In this document: piece after piece, positions 6,757 through 10,287 of the stretch
Numbering within the stretch: the first letter of the stretch is position 1
How the letters are laid out: every line of letters starts with the position of its first letter
Assembly: GCA_030592655.1 (NCBI GenBank)
Contig: JAUVIQ010000101.1
Coordinates: forward strand, 1-10,287
Direction of reading: 5' to 3'
DNA length: 10,287 nucleotides
From: Planctomycetales bacterium
GTDB taxonomy: Bacteria; Planctomycetota; Phycisphaerae; SM23-33
Program-made: the position numbers and the translations under genes
Notes under the pieces: model-generated
The model's input: the letters and a program-made list of their open reading frames with translations, nothing else
Database searches by the model: none
Told to the model about the DNA's origin: nothing

Positions 6757-7287
6757 ATGAAAAGCGAAATTGTCAAAGACGAGTTGATTTACACCGGAGC
6801 GGTTTGCCGGGTGCATAAGATCGGCTTGCGGATGGACACCGGCGAGGTCGTGCCGCGTGATTTAATCGAGTTCGATAATGCGGTCGTGGTGGTTCCTGTG
6901 CTGGCTGACGGGTCGGTGGTGATTATCCGCAACGAGCGGTTCGCGGTGGGCGAGAACTTATATGAATTCCCCGCCGGTAAAATCGACGGCGACGAGGCCC
7001 CGGAAGATTGCGCGTCGCGCGAACTTATCGAGGAGACCGGCTACACCGCAGGTCGGCTTGAGAAACTTGGCGGATTTTATTCCTGTCCCGGCGCGGTTAC
7101 GGAATACCTCCACGCATTCGCCGCGACGGAACTGACGGCAGGGCCCCAGAGGCTTGAACAGTACGAACGAATCGAAGTTGAACTTGTCAGCCCGGGGCGA
7201 ATTGACGATATGATTCGCAGCGGCGAACTGCACGACGCCAAGAGCATCTCGGCCTGGGCGATGTGGCGTCTGAAAGAGAGAATCTGA
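6757..7287 (+). CDS. Nudix hydrolase, ADP-ribose/ADP-sugar pyrophosphatase type
   Basis: A 176-residue Nudix enzyme. The Nudix box is complete: G74-x5-E80-x7-R88-E89-L-x-E92-E93-x-G95-Y96 ('GKIDGDEAPEDCASRELIEE' then TGY). A proline 15 residues after the box ('GGFYSCPG', P111), followed by 'VTEYLHAFAA', matches the ADP-ribose pyrophosphatase subgroup, which hydrolyses ADP-ribose or ADP-sugars to AMP and a sugar phosphate in the cytoplasm. The N-terminal part ('LIYTGAVCRVHKIGLRMDTG', 'RDLIEFDNAVVVVPVL') is the usual strand-swapped dimer region. I chose ATG 6757 because the family N-terminus starts at about this point; ATG 6736 overlaps the GH4 gene by 13 nt and adds 7 residues. No strong ribosome binding site is seen before either. 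It is 8 nt after GH4 and shares the A of TGATG with the rhomboid gene, so coupled translation is likely. Confidence 0.9.
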   Translation: MKSEIVKDELIYTGAVCRVHKIGLRMDTGEVVPRDLIEFDNAVVVVPVLADGSVVIIRNERFAVGENLYEFPAGKIDGDEAPEDCASRELIEETGYTAGRLEKLGGFYSCPGAVTEYLHAFAATELTAGPQRLEQYERIEVELVSPGRIDDMIRSGELHDAKSISAWAMWRLKERI

Positions 7288-8156
7288 TGAGTTGGCGTGA
7301 TCGACCATACGCGCAGCAGGATTATAATTCTCCTCCACCGCAACGCTCCGGCGGGTTTGCCGGCGGAATGCCGCGACCGGGATTGGCGGTCAAGTATCTG
7401 CTGATTATCAATATCGTGGTGTTTTTCCTCCAGGTGCTTCCGGATGTCGAAGGTCATTTGTTCGACTGGGGCACCGTCGTCCCAGCCCTCTGGTGGCAGC
7501 CTTGGCGGTATATCACCTGTCAATTTCTCCACGGCGGTCTGTTTCACCTGTTCTTCAATATGATAGGGCTTTACTTTCTGGGGATGTTGCTGGAGTCCGG
7601 GTGGGGCGCGAGGCGATTTTTGGTCTTTTATCTCGTCTGCGGTGTAGTTGCCGGTGTGGCCCATGTGCTTATGGCCTTTGCGATGGACAAGGGGATAGAG
7701 GTGCCCTTGCTGGGCGCTTCGGGGGGCGTGTATGGCGTAGTGATTGCCTGTGCGATATTGTTTCCGCACATTCGCCTGATAGTGTTCCTGTTTCCGATGC
7801 CCATTCGTACAGCCGCTGCGTTGTTCCTCGGAATAGCGGTCTTTTTTACGCTTCAGGATTTCTTTAATCCCGCTGCAACCGGTGGCGGGATCGCGCACGT
7901 TGCCCATCTGGGCGGGGCGGTGGCGGCGGCGGTGTGGATTTGGGTATTGCCGAAACTACGTATGAGATTACGCTCCAGCCATCGGCCTGCAGGACAGGGA
8001 CAGTGGGAAAAGAAACTAAAACAACGACGCGAACAACAGGAAAAGATCGACAGCATACTCGATAAAATCCGAAGCGAAGGCATCGGCTCACTCAGCAAAG
8101 GTGAGAAAAGAACGCTGCAGGAAGCGACCGAACAGCAACGAAGAGACGAATTGTGA
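7287..8156 (+). CDS. Rhomboid family intramembrane serine protease with C-terminal DUF6576-like tail
   Basis: A 289-residue polytopic membrane protease that cuts transmembrane substrates. A Pro/Gly/Gln-rich cytoplasmic N-terminus (about 1-32) is followed by a six-helix core (about 33-221). Catalytic residues are in place: Ser145 in 'LLGASGGVYG' and His207 in 'AHLGG', and the oxyanion-site motif H82-x4-H87-x3-N91 is in 'HGGLFHLFFNM'. After the last helix comes a basic, charged tail with coiled-coil character and an 'ILDKIRSEGIGSLSKGEKRT' motif (257-276). It matches the small C-terminal domain (DUF6576 type) that I know from many rhomboids of Bacteroidetes and planctomycetes. The start is ATG 7287, overlapping the Nudix stop by one base (TGATG), with 'gaaagagag' upstream. 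The stop overlaps thrC by four bases. The physiological substrate is unknown; the neighbouring lipoprotein is not an obvious candidate. Confidence 0.92.
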   Translation: MSWRDRPYAQQDYNSPPPQRSGGFAGGMPRPGLAVKYLLIINIVVFFLQVLPDVEGHLFDWGTVVPALWWQPWRYITCQFLHGGLFHLFFNMIGLYFLGMLLESGWGARRFLVFYLVCGVVAGVAHVLMAFAMDKGIEVPLLGASGGVYGVVIACAILFPHIRLIVFLFPMPIRTAAALFLGIAVFFTLQDFFNPAATGGGIAHVAHLGGAVAAAVWIWVLPKLRMRLRSSHRPAGQGQWEKKLKQRREQQEKIDSILDKIRSEGIGSLSKGEKRTLQEATEQQRRDEL

Positions 8157-9538
8157 AATACGTTTCCACGCGCGGACAAGTCGAGCCTGTCGAATTTCAG
8201 GACGCCGTTCTGATGGGCCTGGCCGACGACGGCGGGCTGATTATTCCCGAATCAATCCCTGACGTCGCAGGCCGGTTGGAAGCGTGGAAATCGCTGGATT
8301 ATTCCGAATTGGCGTTTGAAATCATCAGGCTGTTCGTCGGCGACATTCCCGAAACCGATCTGAAAACGCTTATCGAAAAGACCTATGGCCGGGCGTTCGA
8401 TCCGGCTCCGGTGGTAACGGTTAAGGTCGGATCTGTCTATGTCCTCGAATTGTGGCACGGGCCTACGCTCGCGTTCAAGGACATCGCCCTGCAACTTCTT
8501 GGAAATTTGTTCGAGTACATTCTCGCCCGGCGTGGCGGGCGTTTGAACATCCTCGGCGCGACCAGCGGCGACACGGGTAGCGCTGCAATCGCCGGATGCC
8601 GGGGCAGGGCGGGTATCGACATATTCATTATGCACCCAGCCGGGCGGGTCTCGGAAATCCAACAGCGGCAAATGACGACCGTCCTCGACGAAAATGTCCA
8701 CAACATCGCCGTGGCCGGCAACTTCGACGATTGCCAGCGGATTATGAAAACGCTCGCAGCCGATCTTGAATTCAAAGGTAAATACTCGCTCGGAGCCGTA
8801 AATTCCGTCAACTGGGCAAGGGTGCTGGCGCAGATTGTCTATTATTTCGCAGCCGTTTTTCACGTCCAGGCTGAAACCGGCGCTCGGCAAGTTCGCGTCG
8901 AGGTCCCGACGGGCAATTTCGGCGACATACTGGCTGGGTGGTACGCCTGGCAAATGGGTCTGCCGATAAGCCAACTCATCCTGGCCACCAACGAAAACGA
9001 CATCCTCGCAAGGTTTTTCAGCAGCGGGGAGTACTCGCTGGGAAAATTGTCGCAGACGCTTTCGCCCTCGATGGATATCCAGGTAGCCAGTAATTTTGAG
9101 CGGTATCTGTATTACAAGGTTGGCTGTGATGCAGGGCGATTACGGACGTTGATGGACGATTTCGCCCGGACGGGTTCGTTGCGAGTGGAAGTTGGGGACG
9201 ATGGTTCGGTCGATTCAGCCTTCGCCGTTGGCGTGGGTACACAAGCCGACGTGCTGGCGACTATCCGCAAATATCACCAGCAGTACGATTACCTGTTGGA
9301 CCCCCATACTGCCGTGGGCGTGGCGGTAGCCGAGGCGATGGGAGTTTCGGACGACCCGCTCCTCTGCCTGTCAACCGCCCATCCCGCCAAGTTCCCCGAA
9401 GCCATAAAAAAAGCCACCGGCCAGAACCTGGCCCATCACCCAGCCATTGACGCACTTGCGGATTTACCCACCCGCTGCGTCGAATTACCAAACGACATCG
9501 AGGCAGTGCGGGAGTTTATTGTCAAGACGATTGGATAG
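8153..9538 (+). CDS. thrC: Threonine synthase
   Basis: A PLP enzyme of 461 residues that converts O-phospho-L-homoserine to L-threonine, the last step of threonine biosynthesis. It starts with GTG at 8153 inside a GTGA overlap with the rhomboid stop; the resulting 'MKYVSTRG' N-terminus is the family standard, so the rare start is well supported. 'GLADDGGLIIPE' (22-33) is the typical N-terminal motif. The Schiff-base lysine is K109 in 'GPTLAFKDIALQLLGN', the phosphate-binding loop is 'GATSGDTGSAA' (135-145), and 'GNFGDILAGWYA' and 'STAHPAKFPEAI' mark the later part of the fold. The length and insertions fit the longer, bacterial/yeast-type ThrC rather than the short archaeal/plant-like form. 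It is the last gene of the tightly packed run. No other threonine gene (thrA, thrB) is in the window, so the pathway is split across the genome. Confidence 0.95.
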   Translation: MKYVSTRGQVEPVEFQDAVLMGLADDGGLIIPESIPDVAGRLEAWKSLDYSELAFEIIRLFVGDIPETDLKTLIEKTYGRAFDPAPVVTVKVGSVYVLELWHGPTLAFKDIALQLLGNLFEYILARRGGRLNILGATSGDTGSAAIAGCRGRAGIDIFIMHPAGRVSEIQQRQMTTVLDENVHNIAVAGNFDDCQRIMKTLAADLEFKGKYSLGAVNSVNWARVLAQIVYYFAAVFHVQAETGARQVRVEVPTGNFGDILAGWYAWQMGLPISQLILATNENDILARFFSSGEYSLGKLSQTLSPSMDIQVASNFERYLYYKVGCDAGRLRTLMDDFARTGSLRVEVGDDGSVDSAFAVGVGTQADVLATIRKYHQQYDYLLDPHTAVGVAVAEAMGVSDDPLLCLSTAHPAKFPEAIKKATGQNLAHHPAIDALADLPTRCVELPNDIEAVREFIVKTIG

Positions 9539-9544
9539 TGATTT

Positions 9545-9576
9545 TTGAATCTCTGGTACTTGCAGATAGTATAAAA
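9545..9576 (+). promoter_or_regulatory. Possible promoter for the nucleotidyltransferase gene
   Basis: TTGAAT at 9545-9550 could serve as a -35 box, with TAGTAT (9567-9572, 16-nt spacing) or TATAAA (9570-9575, 19-nt spacing) as the -10 box. If real, transcription would begin near 9580, and the palindrome at 9601-9628 would lie in the 5' leader. This rests on eye-matching only. Confidence 0.25.
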
Positions 9577-9582
9577 GGGTTG

Positions 9583-9648
9583 AATACAAGGTTCAGCCCG
9601 AAGCCCAGCCATTCGAATGGCTGGGCTTTGCTGGTGCGTTCTTGTATT
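9583..9648 (+). terminator. Nested stem-loop after thrC with a perfect 28-bp palindrome
   Basis: Positions 9601-9628 form a perfect palindrome (half-site aagcccagccattc), which can fold to a GC-rich 12-bp stem with a UCGA loop. It is framed by an outer 8-bp pair, aatacaag (9583-9590) and cttgtatt (9641-9648). It is 62 nt after the thrC stop. The base of the stem ends in CTTTG rather than a long T run, so intrinsic termination would be weak. It could also be a dimeric-repressor operator or a leader hairpin for the next gene. The palindrome is certain; its role is inferred. Confidence 0.55.
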
Positions 9649-9669
9649 AAGCGGTAAAATGTATGAGCG

Positions 9670-10002
9670 ATGCAGAACCAAATGGATAAAGAAGCAGTTT
9701 TAAAGATCATTCGGCGTTTTGGTGAGGCCCTTGGGAATCATGGTGTCAGGGCATCAAAGATTATCCTATACGGTTCGTATGCCAGAGGTGATTGGCGCGA
9801 GTGGAGCGATATCGATCTGGTAGTCGTGTCAGACGACTTCGCGGACAAAAACCATTGGGAACGCATCGTAGTCCTTTCCGACGCGATTTACGATCTCTGG
9901 GAGCCAATCGAGGCCGTTGCCATGACGCCGGAAGAATGGGAAAAAGGCGATTCCATGATCGCCCAATTCGCCAGAGAAGGCGAAGAAGTCTATTCAGCGT
10001 AG
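9670..10002 (+). CDS. Small nucleotidyltransferase-domain protein (MNT type)
   Basis: A 110-residue protein that is essentially a minimal nucleotidyltransferase domain of the polymerase-beta fold. The signature is clear: 'ILYGSYARGDWREWSDIDLV', with G35-S36 and the metal-binding D47 and D49 (GS-x10-D-x-D). The usual third carboxylate after the next strand appears to be Glu in 'EPIEAVAMT', or to be shifted. MNT proteins are often paired with a HEPN-domain toxin (HepT) and then act as antitoxins that AMPylate it. No HEPN gene is visible upstream or in the 285 nt that remain, so this looks like an orphan or a stand-alone enzyme. ATG 9670 and ATG 9682 are both possible starts, neither with a strong ribosome binding site. 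It follows the palindromic spacer and may have its own promoter. Substrate unknown. Confidence 0.85.
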   Translation: MQNQMDKEAVLKIIRRFGEALGNHGVRASKIILYGSYARGDWREWSDIDLVVVSDDFADKNHWERIVVLSDAIYDLWEPIEAVAMTPEEWEKGDSMIAQFAREGEEVYSA

Positions 10003-10112
10003 GGGAAAAGAAGAAACAGTCCACGAATTGTATTTTTTGTGGCAACCTTCACAGACCGACGTGTAAGGTATGAAGTTGGATATCGAGAATAAACGAAAGG
10101 TGAATAGGGATT

Positions 10113-10287
10113 ATGAAATGGATGGCCTTAATCGTCTTGCTTTGCGGCATATTTGGCATTGTCTTTTTAGGGGTTGGCCGGGGCGACGAGACAGAATTTT
10201 GGAAGATGAATATCGGTGATACACACCATGCGCTTGCAGCCATTATTGTGGGAACACTCGCCGCGATTTGCATCGTCGATATTCCGA
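10113..10287 (+). CDS. N-terminal part of a small membrane protein (3' end outside window)
   Basis: From ATG 10113 the frame stays open to the end of the window, giving 58 residues. 'MKWMALIVLLCGIFGIVFLG' is a hydrophobic N-terminal segment (signal anchor or signal peptide). A short polar loop ('RGDETEFWKMNIGDTHH') follows, then a second hydrophobic segment ('ALAAIIVGTLAAICIV'). AAGGTGA at 10097-10103 lies about 10 nt upstream and AGGGA at 10106-10110 lies directly before the start, so initiation here is plausible. The gene begins 110 nt after the nucleotidyltransferase; that spacer holds only a weak 7-bp hairpin at 10021-10042. I do not recognise the family. Confidence 0.5.
   Translation, partial: MKWMALIVLLCGIFGIVFLGVGRGDETEFWKMNIGDTHHALAAIIVGTLAAICIVDIP

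Noticed and set aside
7077..7907. Minus-strand open frame (276 codons) opposite the Nudix and rhomboid genes
   Set aside because: Low-complexity, polar translation without family motifs; both genes on the plus strand have complete catalytic motifs.
10021..10042. Hairpin after the nucleotidyltransferase gene as a terminator
   Set aside because: Only 7 bp including a G-U pair, with the T run in the loop rather than after the stem.
10070..10219. Small 49-codon open frame starting at ATG 10070
   Set aside because: Its start has no spaced ribosome binding site, its translation is charged and featureless, and it overlaps the more convincing membrane-protein frame from 10113.
9670..10287. Type VII HepT/MntA toxin-antitoxin module
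   Set aside because: The MNT half is present, but no HEPN-domain gene is found on either side within the window.

Overview
The window is a densely packed, all-plus-strand stretch of an uncultured-looking bacterial chromosome, most likely a planctomycete of the Phycisphaerae type. This is inference, not a database result. It rests on the moderately GC-rich coding DNA, a large secreted TPR/beta-sandwich/HEAT protein, a HEAT-repeat lipoprotein, a GH4 glycosidase, a rhomboid with a C-terminal 'ILDKI...SLS..EK' tail, and gene spacers filled with AT-rich inverted repeats.

Layout, left to right. (1) 1-266 is the 3' end of a membrane protein cut by the window edge. It is followed after 17 nt by a 774-residue exported TPR / Ig-like / HEAT protein (284-2608). 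(2) A spacer made of short inverted and direct GGAAATY repeats (2608-2726) runs into the first codons of cysK, cysteine synthase (2711-3652). (3) A perfect 30-bp inverted repeat (3651-3734) starts inside the cysK stop codon and ends 10 nt before a PHP-domain nucleotide phosphatase (3745-4626). (4) From the PHP gene onward, six genes are nearly contiguous: PHP phosphatase, HEAT lipoprotein (4645-5337), GH4 glycosidase (5372-6748), Nudix ADP-sugar pyrophosphatase (6757-7287), rhomboid protease (7287-8156) and threonine synthase thrC (8153-9538). The last three junctions are an 8-nt gap, a TGATG overlap and a GTGA overlap, so this is probably one operon with translational coupling at its end. (5) A 131-nt spacer carries a perfect 28-bp palindrome (9601-9628) nested inside 8-bp arms; it may be the thrC terminator, an operator or a leader hairpin. 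(6) Last come a small MNT-type nucleotidyltransferase (9670-10002) without a visible HEPN partner, and the 5' end of a small membrane protein (10113 onward) cut by the window end.

Functionally the operon is mixed. It holds amino-acid biosynthesis (cysK, thrC), nucleotide housekeeping (PHP phosphatase, Nudix), envelope proteins (HEAT lipoprotein, rhomboid) and sugar metabolism (GH4). The PHP enzyme next to cysK could fit removal of the 3',5'-bisphosphate by-product of sulfate assimilation, but no other sulfur gene is in view. I see no CRISPR array, tRNA, rRNA, transposase or phage gene. The points most worth a second look are the two repeat elements that fill both cysK spacers, the non-canonical metal-site signature of the GH4 enzyme, the 28-bp palindrome, and the TPR/Ig/HEAT architecture. 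I do not see convincing evidence of an entirely new multi-gene system.
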